Shown piece by piece: positions 9,480 through 18,588 of a DNA stretch of 64,000 nt. The notes beneath the pieces are model-generated. The model was not told the DNA's origin. It did no database searches and saw only the letters and a list, made by a program, of their open reading frames with translations. Source of the stretch: Leucothrix mucor DSM 2157 (GTDB lineage: Bacteria > Pseudomonadota > Gammaproteobacteria > Thiotrichales > Thiotrichaceae); assembly GCF_000419525.1 (NCBI RefSeq), contig NZ_ATTE01000002.1, positions 1 through 64,000 of the forward strand. The letters are read 5' to 3'. Both the position numbers and the translations under genes were made by a program. Each line of letters opens with the position of its first letter. Position 1 is the stretch's first letter.

Positions 9480-10478
9480 TTATGGGTAAATTCGCCAGCC
9501 ACGACCCGGCTTGCAACACTCATATTCTTTCCAATAGTTCCAGGCAAACTCACCAGACTCCGTTTGCTTATTCGCCGCCCACTCACCTTCTGCCCCAAAC
9601 GCCTCACAATGGCTAGCCGGAGTCGGTGAAATCATTTGCCACACAGGACTTTTTTCCGAGACACCTTCAACAACAAACGGGCTATAAATGTGTGGTCGCT
9701 GATGACGCTGAGTCACCAGATCAATCGCTCGCTGCGCAATGACCGCTGCCGCTTTAGGAGCTTGGTTTTGCATCACAAAGCCAATCCGTGGATACACACT
9801 GCCCCAGGTTTTAAGCAGATTGGTACCAATCTCCCGAAGCCCAGGCACCAACGATTCCATACTCGTATTTAATGCCGCACTGCGCCAAGCAAGGGCGTCC
9901 AGCTCACTCATGAAATATGGCTTAAGCGGCGTAACCGCACTGGGGCAGAGATAAGGAGACCCTGATAGTGATGGCACCTGATACTTGTAGACGTTTCGAA
10001 TGACCTCAATGACCGGGGTACCAACCACATTGCTTTCATTAAAGGTAAGCCCTTGCTTGATCCCTCGGCCATTGTTGAACTGCACCGAACCGCCGGATGC
10101 TGTGTCACCCAATGCGGCTTGCATTGCAGGGGAATTCAAAACCGCTAATGCCGCCACACTGGCTGTGTTTCGAATTTCGGTAAATGGTGTTTTTCCTGGC
10201 TGTTGAAAAGCGGTCACTATCAAGTCCGGTAAGCGATGCTCAATGCGGTCACGCAGCTGTGTTTTAATCTTGCAGCCAAATAGATTGCAGCTGATGTAGG
10301 CATACACACATTGACTGGTAATTCGATAGTTAAGACATGAACGTCCATCTGATGCGACCCGCAAAACATCCGTGGTATTAAACGTCTCCGCGACGGCCGG
10401 CAAGGCGATCAACCATCCCCCAACAGCCATCAACACGGCGTGCTTAAGGCTTCTTCTGATCCCACAGTTAGCGGCCAT
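9480..10478 (-). CDS. TraU-like conjugative element protein (TIGR03756 type)
   Basis: 332 residues with a signal peptide ending near LIALPAVAETF and several cysteines (SCLNYRITSQCVYAYISC, LFGCKIKTQ, YECCKPG). Cysteine-rich TraU-type proteins are disulphide-bonded periplasmic assembly factors for the conjugative pilus. Size, cysteine pattern and place directly after the TIGR03757 gene fit PFL_4710/TIGR03756. It starts immediately after the stop of the upstream gene (10478/10479), so translation is probably coupled. Confidence 0.8.
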   Translation of the reverse strand: MAANCGIRRSLKHAVLMAVGGWLIALPAVAETFNTTDVLRVASDGRSCLNYRITSQCVYAYISCNLFGCKIKTQLRDRIEHRLPDLIVTAFQQPGKTPFTEIRNTASVAALAVLNSPAMQAALGDTASGGSVQFNNGRGIKQGLTFNESNVVGTPVIEVIRNVYKYQVPSLSGSPYLCPSAVTPLKPYFMSELDALAWRSAALNTSMESLVPGLREIGTNLLKTWGSVYPRIGFVMQNQAPKAAAVIAQRAIDLVTQRHQRPHIYSPFVVEGVSEKSPVWQMISPTPASHCEAFGAEGEWAANKQTESGEFAWNYWKEYECCKPGRGWRIYP

Positions 10479-10982
10479 TTAGGGGAACCTCAATCGAGCA
10501 TAGTCATCAACCTTAGGAAACACCTGACCACGAAGCAATATGGCGGGCAGCATTGCCGGTGCAATGCCGTATTGCGTGGCATAAGCTTGATCTTGTGCGG
10601 CACGGTTTAACGCTGCCAGATACTCCGCATCCATAATGCTAGCGAGTACATTAGCCAGATCCGCTGAGGAGTGTTGCTGATGATGAGCCACTACCTGTTG
10701 GCCAATCGCCTCCTCAGATAACTGACTAAGATCACCATCAGAAAGCCCCTCCAAGACCTTGTCCAAGCTGGGTTGCAACACCTGTGTTACTGCCTCATTA
10801 ACCTTCTGCTCCAAGTTTTCTCTGGCATCCAAGTAATAAAACACCAAGGTATCGCCGTCCTCTCTTGCCTGATCTAAATTACGAATAGATGACGCTTGCC
10901 CAGTTGTTAGAAAGATCTCTACATTCTCAGAGAACACTGAACTACTAATTAGTAGTAGGAAAATACCGATTAATCGTTGCAT
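10479..10982 (-). CDS. Conjugative element periplasmic protein (TIGR03757 type)
   Basis: 167 residues; signal peptide MQRLIGIFLLLISSSVFSEN, then VEIFLTTGQASSIRNLDQAR. A central helical region follows, with a C-terminal Y-G-I-x-x-x-x-PAILLRGQVFPKVDDYA segment. This last part is the hallmark of the PFL_4709/TIGR03757 family, which resembles TraW/TrbC-like pilus assembly factors with a degenerate thioredoxin-type fold. It abuts the TraU-like gene and starts 2 bases after the ATPase stop codon. Confidence 0.78.
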   Translation of the reverse strand: MQRLIGIFLLLISSSVFSENVEIFLTTGQASSIRNLDQAREDGDTLVFYYLDARENLEQKVNEAVTQVLQPSLDKVLEGLSDGDLSQLSEEAIGQQVVAHHQQHSSADLANVLASIMDAEYLAALNRAAQDQAYATQYGIAPAMLPAILLRGQVFPKVDDYARLRFP

Positions 10983-10984
10983 GA

Positions 10985-13711
10985 CTAACCTCCATGCCGC
11001 TGACGTTTTTGATTGATTTCAGTGGCAATATGCCTTGCCGCCGCTAGCTCATCGATGCCTAGCTCGTTCATGATGTGACGACGATGTGCTTTTTCATCCG
11101 GTTCAGTTTGTGCCAACGCCAGCGCAAGTGCCGGAGGGACATTACGAAATAGCGTCATCAGTTTCTTAGACATCACGACGCCTTCGGTGTACTTCCCAAC
11201 CTCCTTACGCGTCGATTTTAATAAGCCCTGCTGCTCATCGGAGAGCTCTTTAAAACGCGTAATTTGGGCCACTTCGTCCTCATCTGTGTTCAGACAAATC
11301 CAAAACTCCGGCTGGTTTAATAACTCCCGTGCCGACTCCGGAAACTGTGCCAAATTCTGCGTAGCCAACCACAGCCATCCACCAAAGGTTCGCCACATGG
11401 AAGTAATCGAATTCAGGTATGGCCCAATCAATGGATTCTTCACCAAGATGTGGCCCTCATCGATGACCGTGATGGTGTGTCTGCCGCTAAATTGATTGTC
11501 TTCAACCACATTGTTGATTTTCGCCATCAGTCCCGCCATAGCAATGGCCAACTTATCCTCGTAGCCCTTTCTGGCAAACAGACCTAACTCGACGATGGTG
11601 ACATCAGCATCTTCCCAAGGCTCTCCGGATCGATTAAACACCTGTCCCTCAAAGCCAATGGTATACATTTCAATAATCGCAGCCCGGTTACTTAATGAAT
11701 CTCGCTGAGACTGATTGTAATTCTCCTGATCCTGAGCCAGTTCTCGCATCGCAATCACAATATCCTCAGTCAAAGCCTGATCTCGTCCAGCATCAACCAC
11801 TGTCTTGGCAGCCAATAGGATCGCTTGCTTGATTAAGGCCTTGTCCTCTTTTCGCAGACGTCTCTCTTCATCAGGGTCCCCGCCGGTGATCATCAAGCGA
11901 GCCGATATCTCTGCTTCACCCAAAATATCCCGCTCATTAACCAGAAGGCCTGCCTCTTCGTTGGTTATTAGTTTGGTGATGTCACTAAACGGGGGTAATG
12001 AGGGTGGCGTGGACAAATTGATTTGTACTTTATTAACACTCAATCCTTGGGACTCGTAGTAGTCAGCTAACAAATAAAATGTCGGTAGTGCTGTGATCAA
12101 AAACAAGCGTGGTTTATGAACTGCCATGGTTTGCAACAATAAGCTCACCAGTGTGGCAGTCTTACCAGAACCGGTTGGCCCCAGCATCAACAAGTGAGCA
12201 TTCTTTTCTCTATCTGCGCCCAAGGGGTCAAACTGCACCGGCTCCCCATCTCTTGAAAAGAACAACATACCAGGGTGCGGAGTCCCCCGACCTCTGCAAA
12301 ATAAAGGCAATAACCGAGAAGCATGACTATCCCAGGAGAGACGCGCACGCTTTTGCACACGGCGATCCAGTTCGGGGCGAAATGCCATCGGTAAACAACG
12401 GGCAAAAGTATCCAGAGTCTGTAAGTCATACTCTGGGTTAATCACTTCAAAGTTGGCGGCATTCGCCGCAGCAATGGTTTTTGAGGTTAAGTCATTTAAG
12501 GCAGGAATCGTTTCTGCATCAATGTAGAGTCCCGATAACCAGGTGATTAAGCGATTGCCTTTAGCCATCCACTGCAACGCTTCGGTACACTCCGTTGACG
12601 TTAGCATGGCATCCTGACTATCTCCAATCGACGCATTGATAATGCTCTGTAATCTCCCCTCTACCGCATCCTGTGGTTCAATGACTAATGTCGTGGACAA
12701 AATGGCTCCGTCCGGCATCCGATCAAACGGGGCACCACCACCGGTACTCTCAATATTCCAGAGGCCAGCACGTGGTATTCCCCGATACGGTTGCAAGGTA
12801 ATAAATCGGTTTACCCGTTGACCAAAGTGCCAGCATTGATTGGCCGCATCTGCCGTTACCTGATTGCCTCGAAAACACATCTCGGCTAAATCAAAACCTG
12901 GCCCCAGCTCACCGTTAGCTTCCGCCTCTTCTGGGTATTCAAACTGATCCAGGAAATTATATGCGTTGTCTCGCTCACCCGAATACCAAGGCATCAACCA
13001 CTCATAGACCGCTTTTCCATGCATCCTTGAGCTTTTAATTCCCGCCTCATTCAAGCCTTCAACTAACCGCAAAGCCTGACCATTTAAAGCCTCCGGACTG
13101 ACCTCACGAGACTGCTTATAGATCACCAGACGAACCCTTCGGTACTTAGCTCGCCAATTCAGTCCAGACTTCTGATCTTTGAACACTCCATTTCGGCGTG
13201 AGGCCAATCGAAAGTGCTCATCCAATACTCGTAGCCATTCACGCTGGAAAGGAAACCCTTCTGTTTTCGATTGCGCATATTGAGAGACGTTATGAATCAA
13301 CGCCTTGATCGGCTCATCATTAATATAGATCTGAATAATCCACGCCGGATTACTCGACGGAATATTTTCAAATGCGATACTTACCTTATTGGCAATCTCC
13401 TCAATAATTGCTTGCTCACGCCCTTCAATATCCGCTGGTACCAGATTTAAAAATACAGCCCTGCGACCATCAGGTGTGACCATTTGCTGATGCTCCGGAT
13501 CAAACCGCTGAAACGGAGCAAATGGCATAAAAGAATCCACCGGAAGTGGACCACCTTGAATGATTGGTTGTTCTATTTTAGAACGCTCAACAGGAACCGG
13601 ACCTAATCGTGGGTACACACCCACTATCCGCTTTAACCACGTCGACCATCCCGAGGGAGGGCTCACCCGACGGACTCGTGAGTACACCGTATGTTCTGAG
13701 GATTGCTGCAT
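10985..13711 (-). CDS. traC: VirB4/TraC-type conjugative transfer ATPase (TIGR03744)
   Basis: 908 residues. The Walker A motif GPTGSGKT lies at about 511-518 and Walker B (TITVIDEGHIL) near 746-756, followed by a WLATQNLAQF segment typical of VirB4-family motors. Length and order match the PFL_4706/TIGR03744 transfer ATPase. It powers pilus assembly and substrate transfer at the inner membrane. The start ATG (13711) has GGAAG 9 bases upstream. All nucleotide-binding motifs are intact. It is the central motor of the operon, between the lipoprotein gene and the TIGR03757 gene. Confidence 0.93.
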   Translation of the reverse strand: MQQSSEHTVYSRVRRVSPPSGWSTWLKRIVGVYPRLGPVPVERSKIEQPIIQGGPLPVDSFMPFAPFQRFDPEHQQMVTPDGRRAVFLNLVPADIEGREQAIIEEIANKVSIAFENIPSSNPAWIIQIYINDEPIKALIHNVSQYAQSKTEGFPFQREWLRVLDEHFRLASRRNGVFKDQKSGLNWRAKYRRVRLVIYKQSREVSPEALNGQALRLVEGLNEAGIKSSRMHGKAVYEWLMPWYSGERDNAYNFLDQFEYPEEAEANGELGPGFDLAEMCFRGNQVTADAANQCWHFGQRVNRFITLQPYRGIPRAGLWNIESTGGGAPFDRMPDGAILSTTLVIEPQDAVEGRLQSIINASIGDSQDAMLTSTECTEALQWMAKGNRLITWLSGLYIDAETIPALNDLTSKTIAAANAANFEVINPEYDLQTLDTFARCLPMAFRPELDRRVQKRARLSWDSHASRLLPLFCRGRGTPHPGMLFFSRDGEPVQFDPLGADREKNAHLLMLGPTGSGKTATLVSLLLQTMAVHKPRLFLITALPTFYLLADYYESQGLSVNKVQINLSTPPSLPPFSDITKLITNEEAGLLVNERDILGEAEISARLMITGGDPDEERRLRKEDKALIKQAILLAAKTVVDAGRDQALTEDIVIAMRELAQDQENYNQSQRDSLSNRAAIIEMYTIGFEGQVFNRSGEPWEDADVTIVELGLFARKGYEDKLAIAMAGLMAKINNVVEDNQFSGRHTITVIDEGHILVKNPLIGPYLNSITSMWRTFGGWLWLATQNLAQFPESARELLNQPEFWICLNTDEDEVAQITRFKELSDEQQGLLKSTRKEVGKYTEGVVMSKKLMTLFRNVPPALALALAQTEPDEKAHRRHIMNELGIDELAAARHIATEINQKRQRHGG

Positions 13712-13752
13712 CTTAGATACTTCCGATTACTTGACAAGGTGATAGTGGGCGA

Positions 13753-14184
13753 TTACCAGGCCGCATTCATTTCTCCCGGCAGAGCATATTGATTACGGTC
13801 ATATAACGGAAAGCAGCTGGTGTAACCCGGCACGGTTGCCTGCTCATTGGAGAGGTGCGGATAGACATACATACACATATCAGGGTTCGGCAGCCGTGGA
13901 AATATCCCGTTCAGCTCTTTTTGCTGAGAACGCGTATAGTCAACGTAATTAGTCAAACCGTTAGCAGGCGGCGCATTGACGGTCACTTTACGATATTCGG
14001 CCACCGGCGCAACACTGCTTTGATTGGCATGCGTTCTTAGAATATCTTTCATCGTTTGACCTTGCGGCATACTTGCCTGAGCAGGTTTCGGGCGTGGTGA
14101 AGACTCATCCGGAGCCTGAACGATAGTACAACCGCCCATTAGAATACTAGTCAGTAAAACTGTGTAGATTGTTTGTTGGCGCAT
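13753..14184 (-). CDS. Conjugative transfer region lipoprotein (TIGR03751, VirB7/TraV-like)
   Basis: About 143 residues. It starts at the ATG at 14184 with GGAGAG 6 bases upstream. The signal sequence ends in the lipobox LMGGC, so the mature protein is lipid-anchored at the Cys. Conserved-looking blocks include QTMKDILRTHANQ, DYTRSQQKELNGIFPRLPNPD and MCMYVYPHL. It overlaps the end of the TraB-like gene by 38 bases, a compact arrangement seen in this family. It likely stabilises the outer-membrane core complex, like VirB7/TraV. Confidence 0.85.
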   Translation of the reverse strand: MRQQTIYTVLLTSILMGGCTIVQAPDESSPRPKPAQASMPQGQTMKDILRTHANQSSVAPVAEYRKVTVNAPPANGLTNYVDYTRSQQKELNGIFPRLPNPDMCMYVYPHLSNEQATVPGYTSCFPLYDRNQYALPGEMNAAW

Positions 14185-15568
14185 ATACAACTCTCCTTTG
14201 TAATGATGTTTGGTCAAGCTCTAAAGTGATTTCCATGTGTACCGCCACACGCTGGCCGCTCGGCACAACAACCGCATCCCAAATATCAAACTCTTGCTTT
14301 TGAAGGTGTTCAACAATGCGGTTGGTGCCATTAGATAGCGCCACACCTGCAATGTATTTCTCGGTATCACCAGTCACGCTGGATGAGGTAGACCCCGTGC
14401 TGGATAGATTGGTGGTCGTTTGTGACGCGGCAAAAGCATTGGCAGCACCCGCGACTAATCCAGTTAGAAATGATCGTTGAAGCTGCTGCTTGGCATTGGT
14501 GTAGTAGGTTCCCTGTATGCAGGGGTTGCCATAAGGGTCGGTCAGATAACCAATCACCGTATCTCGTCCACTGTTGCCACTAGGAAACGTAATCCCACGT
14601 CCATCTTCGAAAATATAAGTTGCCCGCTTTAGCTTCGTTCTAACGCACTTAAGCATCGAGTCACCGTAGACAATACCGGACATAATCATGCCTTTGAGGT
14701 TAGGAATCTCAAAACCGTTGGCCGCCAGATTTTCACTACCAATGATGACTTTAAAAGGAGCCGGATCTGAGATATCCCCATCGCGCGGGATACGACCAAT
14801 CAGGTGCGTTACGGTAAGAGCATCATTTAAGATAGAATCCGCAAACACGGTATAGCGCGGATCGATCACCACAGATTTTTTGCGCTCTGAGTCCGAAGAT
14901 GACACTCTCTCGGACTCTGGTTGTGGCACTGAAGTGACAGGCTTCAGGCTATCAAGGTACCCTGAATCCAACTCTCCTTTCTCATTTAGAGGCAGGTTTA
15001 TACTGCGAACTCTGGAAGTACTGCCATCATCTACCGGTACCACTGGCTCTGGCTCCACGGCATCAGAGTGAATTTCATAATCAGCGGTATCAGTGTTTGA
15101 TGAAGTCCCTCTTAAAGACTCCATCTCAGTCTTGATGTCACTAACCAGACTGGATCGCAGCGAGTCGATGTCAAACGATGGGGCAGGCTGCTGCTGTAAT
15201 TGTGTGATGGTGCCGGATTGCATTGTAATTTGCTGTTCCAGCAACTGGTTACGTTCTGTCAGTTGCTGAACCACTTTTGCCAGTTGATCGATTTGTTGCT
15301 GGCTTTGACTAGCGCCCTCCTGATAACCCTTAAACTGCGAACGGATATCTGCGCTGTCTCTGGCGATATTACTCAGTGTATGTTCTGCAGTATCCGCATC
15401 AAGCTGCACCTGAGTTACCGGCGCTTTTTTACCAAAATCAAAGAAGGATAAGGTCGAGTCTGGCTCAGCCGTTTGTAAGCTCTCATCATTAGCGGCCAAG
15501 GCGACGATGCCTCCTACAATCAAAAAGACCAGCAACACCAACACGCTAACCAGTTTATTCTGCTTCAT
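14147..15568 (-). CDS. TraB/VirB10-like core component (TIGR03752)
   Basis: 473 residues. An N-terminal membrane anchor (LVSVLVLLVFLIVGGIVALA) is followed by a Gln-rich coiled coil (residues ~60-125: ITMQSGTITQLQQQPAP) and a Pro/Ser linker. The C-terminal TraB-like beta domain contains RIPRDGDISDPAPFKVIIG and GMIMSGIVYGDSMLKC. The PFL_4705/TIGR03752 family spans the envelope, coupling the inner-membrane motor to the outer-membrane pore. It is followed, with overlap, by the TIGR03751 lipoprotein gene and preceded by the TraK-like gene. Confidence 0.86.
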   Translation of the reverse strand: MKQNKLVSVLVLLVFLIVGGIVALAANDESLQTAEPDSTLSFFDFGKKAPVTQVQLDADTAEHTLSNIARDSADIRSQFKGYQEGASQSQQQIDQLAKVVQQLTERNQLLEQQITMQSGTITQLQQQPAPSFDIDSLRSSLVSDIKTEMESLRGTSSNTDTADYEIHSDAVEPEPVVPVDDGSTSRVRSINLPLNEKGELDSGYLDSLKPVTSVPQPESERVSSSDSERKKSVVIDPRYTVFADSILNDALTVTHLIGRIPRDGDISDPAPFKVIIGSENLAANGFEIPNLKGMIMSGIVYGDSMLKCVRTKLKRATYIFEDGRGITFPSGNSGRDTVIGYLTDPYGNPCIQGTYYTNAKQQLQRSFLTGLVAGAANAFAASQTTTNLSSTGSTSSSVTGDTEKYIAGVALSNGTNRIVEHLQKQEFDIWDAVVVPSGQRVAVHMEITLELDQTSLQRRVVYAPTNNLHSFTD

Positions 15569-15570
15569 AC

Positions 15571-16410
15571 TTAGCGCCCTACCCGAATCATGGGATGGCT
15601 TTGAACTGCGACCTTAAACGGCTGCTCCGAGATCAGAAACAAGGTGGTATTATCCCCTCGGGAACCTGCTGCGCTTAAGGCATTACGATGAAATAAGGCC
15701 GCTTTCCACACTCCCCTAATCTCCCGTGGATCCAACCTCAAGGGTTGGCGACTACGGTTGGATATCTCAACGGCAGTGACGTACAAGCCGCCTGCCCGCC
15801 AAGCGACCGCAGTGCGAGCATGGTAAGCATTGCCTGGCAATAAGTGCTGAACCGTTTGCTGTCCCGTGGGTACTTTGATAATACCAGTGCCTTTATCACG
15901 CAACCGCTCAGGTGCATAAACCTCTTTGGCAGCAAACTTCAGCAAGGAGGCATATCCTGCAATCGGAGACCGACTCCTTTTCTGTGCCCGGTCAACCGGT
16001 GTGTTACGTGGCATCGCAGGCTTAGCCGCCACAGCACCGTAGGGGTCAACACCATCTTTAATAACAATGCGAGTATTATTGGATCTGGCATTGCTGGACA
16101 CCACATCCAATAAATAGACTTTGCCACTTCCCTCTTCTCCTAAAGTAATCCGGATTCGCTTGAATGCCGCTTTGGCCGTCCAATACACGTTGTTACCGAC
16201 AATCTGGGTCTTTAGCTTATCTTTCACAAAGTTCGGAATATCCGCCCAGACCAGCTTGGCTCCCGGAAAGGTAATGCGCTGCTCCGCATGAGTGCTGAGT
16301 GACACGGCGATAGGGTCGCCTTTCCAAACGTACTGCTTTGGCGGTGTTTCTGAATGAGCAGTCCAACTGATGCACAGTAGAGTCAGCCCTATAAGTAGGT
16401 GTTTAAACAT
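15571..16410 (-). CDS. TraK/VirB9-like secretin-type component (TIGR03749)
   Basis: 279 residues; signal peptide (LLIGLTLLCISWTAHSETPP). An N-terminal beta domain contains PIAVSLSTHAEQRITFPGAK, and the C-terminal part has RLDPREIRGVWKAALFHRN. The 'PREIRG-W-AA-FHR' block is characteristic of PFL_4704/TIGR03749, the TraK/VirB9 equivalent of the outer-membrane core. It begins at the stop of the upstream TraE-like gene (shared base 16410) and ends 2 bases before the TraB-like start. Confidence 0.86.
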   Translation of the reverse strand: MFKHLLIGLTLLCISWTAHSETPPKQYVWKGDPIAVSLSTHAEQRITFPGAKLVWADIPNFVKDKLKTQIVGNNVYWTAKAAFKRIRITLGEEGSGKVYLLDVVSSNARSNNTRIVIKDGVDPYGAVAAKPAMPRNTPVDRAQKRSRSPIAGYASLLKFAAKEVYAPERLRDKGTGIIKVPTGQQTVQHLLPGNAYHARTAVAWRAGGLYVTAVEISNRSRQPLRLDPREIRGVWKAALFHRNALSAAGSRGDNTTLFLISEQPFKVAVQSHPMIRVGR

Positions 16411-17048
16411 TATTTTGTCTCCAGAGTTAATGGTTCAGGCTCCGCTGCATAGCCACCTAATACCAAGCCCCAAGGGTTGCGGTTTCGATCTACCTCGCGG
16501 CGGGTCACTATCATTGGATAGCGCAAAAACAATCGTTTCACTACTTCACCCCGATAGGTTTCCTGTAGCTCCATATCCAATGCCACGACCCAATCGGTGG
16601 CTAGTCCGTTAGACCGGCGACTGATGCTGACCCGGTCATAATCCCAGCTCACCAGTAACGGCTGTAATGCCCGTTCCCGGTTATTCAATTCACCCGCCTT
16701 TGCTCGGCGCTCAAAGTCCCTCAATAAAAACGCCTTGTATTGCGGGGTAAAAAAGTCACTGTATTGTTCTATGTTGTCCCGATAATCCTTTGCACCATTG
16801 AGGTTCCAGCGTTGTAAGGATTGGAAAATCCGGCTGGCAAAATCGTAGACGGCTGTTTTTGGAATTTCATCCGGCACTAATGAGGCACCCAAGGACAGAT
16901 CTGGTGGAATCGCGATACGAATGTCCTGACGTACATTATTGATGGTGTGTACCTGATACATAATGACCATAATTAAGGTGAATATAATGGTCCCGAACAC
17001 TCGGATTAAAGCGGTTTGGTTCTCACTGTGGTCATCAAAAAGATTCAT
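16410..17048 (-). CDS. TraE/VirB8-like component (TIGR03746)
   Basis: 212 residues with one N-terminal transmembrane segment (GTIIFTLIMVIMYQVH). The periplasmic NTF2-like domain contains YDFASRIFQSLQRWNLNGA, YSDFFTPQYKAFLLRD and LFLRYPMIVTRREVDRNRNP. PFL_4703/TIGR03746 proteins are the VirB8/TraE inner-membrane scaffold. It overlaps the TraL-like gene by 4 bases and abuts the TraK-like gene. No anomalies. Confidence 0.88.
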   Translation of the reverse strand: MNLFDDHSENQTALIRVFGTIIFTLIMVIMYQVHTINNVRQDIRIAIPPDLSLGASLVPDEIPKTAVYDFASRIFQSLQRWNLNGAKDYRDNIEQYSDFFTPQYKAFLLRDFERRAKAGELNNRERALQPLLVSWDYDRVSISRRSNGLATDWVVALDMELQETYRGEVVKRLFLRYPMIVTRREVDRNRNPWGLVLGGYAAEPEPLTLETK

Positions 17049-17395
17049 CGGCTAACCTTAAAGCTGGTGGTTTTATGGATAAAAGGAGCCACTTTGAACC
17101 CCAACCTTTCTACTTTGATGTAGCCTGCGTGGGTCAGATAATGATTTGGACGCTCACGCTTAATCGCTGCGATCATTAGCACTCCGACAATCAATACGCA
17201 CACTGTAGTCATCATGCCGAAGGCAATCCCTACAAAAAAAGATTGGAAGATCAATCCCATCACTAGTACCCCAAACAAGCCCAGCGGGATTGCCATGGCA
17301 ATAATCAAGTACAGCTCTGGAGCCGTCACTCCTCTGATAATGGCGGGATCACGATCAATCCGATTGGGGACCAGTGATGGAATCGAAGGCTTCAT
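17045..17395 (-). CDS. TraL/VirB3-like membrane protein (TIGR03750)
   Basis: 116 residues. The N-terminus SLVPNRIDRDPAIIRGVTAPE is followed by two transmembrane helices (LYLIIAMAIPLGLFGVLVMG and SFFVGIAFGMMTTVCVLIVG) and a basic C-terminus. The 'R-x-D-x-x-x-I-RG-T-E' opening marks TIGR03750. In the complex it partners the VirB4-type ATPase at the inner membrane. It starts 1 base after the preceding stop and overlaps the TraE-like gene by 4 bases. Confidence 0.87.
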   Translation of the reverse strand: MKPSIPSLVPNRIDRDPAIIRGVTAPELYLIIAMAIPLGLFGVLVMGLIFQSFFVGIAFGMMTTVCVLIVGVLMIAAIKRERPNHYLTHAGYIKVERLGFKVAPFIHKTTSFKVSR

Positions 17396-17803
17396 TTAGA
17401 AGTTATCGTTCAGAATCGCCAGACCCTGAGTCAGTAGATACATCACAAACACCGTGGCCAAAATTGCGATAAAGAACATCAACAAAACACTGCCTAAGGT
17501 GGCACCAGGCTTTCCTTGTCGCCAATCATTAATGGATCCTATAATCCAGAAGCTGGCGATCACGAAGGCAATAGCACCGGATCCGAAAATGATGTACTGC
17601 GCATATTTTTTGAAAAAACTAGCCGTGTTTGTCGCAATCTCTCCACCATCAGTACCCACGGTGGGTAAAGCCCCTGCGGCAGCCTGCACCTCCGTCCCTA
17701 ATAAGAAAGTACTGGCGAGGATGGTGAGCAGTAAGCCAAGTAACGACAATGGGCTAAATGACTGAAAAACCAGTCCTTGGTTTTTTTGGGTCGGGTTTAT
17801 CAT
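17396..17803 (-). CDS. Pilin-like conjugative membrane protein (TIGR03745)
   Basis: About 135 residues. Start ATG at 17803 with AGGAG 5 bases upstream; a longer frame to 17944 runs into the neighbour and has no ribosome site. The leader is hydrophobic (LSLLGLLLTILASTFLLG) with a likely processing site after VQAAAG. Two further transmembrane helices follow (YIIFGSGAIAFVIASFWIIG; LMFFIAILATVFVMYLL). This matches PFL_4702/TIGR03745, whose topology suggests the VirB2/TraA pilin equivalent; the pilin role is inference. Confidence 0.8.
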   Translation of the reverse strand: MINPTQKNQGLVFQSFSPLSLLGLLLTILASTFLLGTEVQAAAGALPTVGTDGGEIATNTASFFKKYAQYIIFGSGAIAFVIASFWIIGSINDWRQGKPGATLGSVLLMFFIAILATVFVMYLLTQGLAILNDNF

Positions 17804-17811
17804 AGACACTC

Positions 17812-18588
17812 CTAGTTTGAGATAAACGTGATAAAAATACTGGCTAGTGCCAGTGAACGAACGATGTAGATCAGGGATGAGGTCACCGAAAATTGATGCT
17901 CTCGTAAGCCACTCACTACAAAGAGAACTTGCCAACTTAGCCAAACCAGAATGATCACGATCAAGGCATATACCAGCCCTCGTCGGATGGCTGACGCCTG
18001 GATACCTACTGCGGCTTCAAACGAGGCCATCACGGTACTCAGTGATGGCGTATTGATTGGTTTGTACGACGTACCTGACGTACTTGCGGGCGTTGATGAA
18101 ACACTTTCAGGTAATCCGGATAAAGCCAGAGCGCCATAGCCAGACTCCTCCAGAAACCCGGAGATTCTTCGGATATACGTTACCGTCTCCTCAAAGGGTG
18201 GCACACCACCGTAACGCTGCACTCTGCCAGGCCCTGCGTTATAGGCCGCCAAAGCCAGAACGACATTGCCATCATTGGTTGCCAACTGCTGCGCCAAATA
18301 ACGTGTTCCACCCATAATGTTCTGACGAGGGTCTAAACGATCACTAACCCCCATATCACTTGCCGTATCCGGCATTAGCTGCATTAAACCTTGAGCCCCA
18401 ACAGCAGACTGCGCATTGGGATCAAATTGAGACTCTTGTCGAATCACCGACCGAATCAAACGCGAATCCACTCCATAGGCTTGCGAAGCTTCAGCAATAA
18501 AATCATCAAACTGATCATTGGCAACCGCTATCCCTTGCCACGCAAGTAGCAATAGCAACAACCCCATTGGTCCACAACGCAGCATCAA
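17812..18588 (-). CDS. Lytic transglycosylase fused to a TIGR03758-like membrane tail
   Basis: 258 residues. Signal peptide, then a lytic transglycosylase domain (RSVIRQESQFDPNAQSAV with the catalytic Glu near residue 52, GLMQLMPDTA, ALAAYNAGPGRVQRYGG). After a Ser/Thr linker (~165-185) there are two transmembrane helices (ALIVIILVWLSWQVLFVVSG; SLALASIFITFIS). In related operons the slot before the TIGR03745 gene is held by a short two-helix protein, TIGR03758/PFL_4701. Here those helices look fused to a muramidase, which would open the cell wall at the secretion channel. It overlaps the RAQPRD gene by 4 bases. Confidence 0.82.
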   Translation of the reverse strand: MMLRCGPMGLLLLLLAWQGIAVANDQFDDFIAEASQAYGVDSRLIRSVIRQESQFDPNAQSAVGAQGLMQLMPDTASDMGVSDRLDPRQNIMGGTRYLAQQLATNDGNVVLALAAYNAGPGRVQRYGGVPPFEETVTYIRRISGFLEESGYGALALSGLPESVSSTPASTSGTSYKPINTPSLSTVMASFEAAVGIQASAIRRGLVYALIVIILVWLSWQVLFVVSGLREHQFSVTSSLIYIVRSLALASIFITFISN

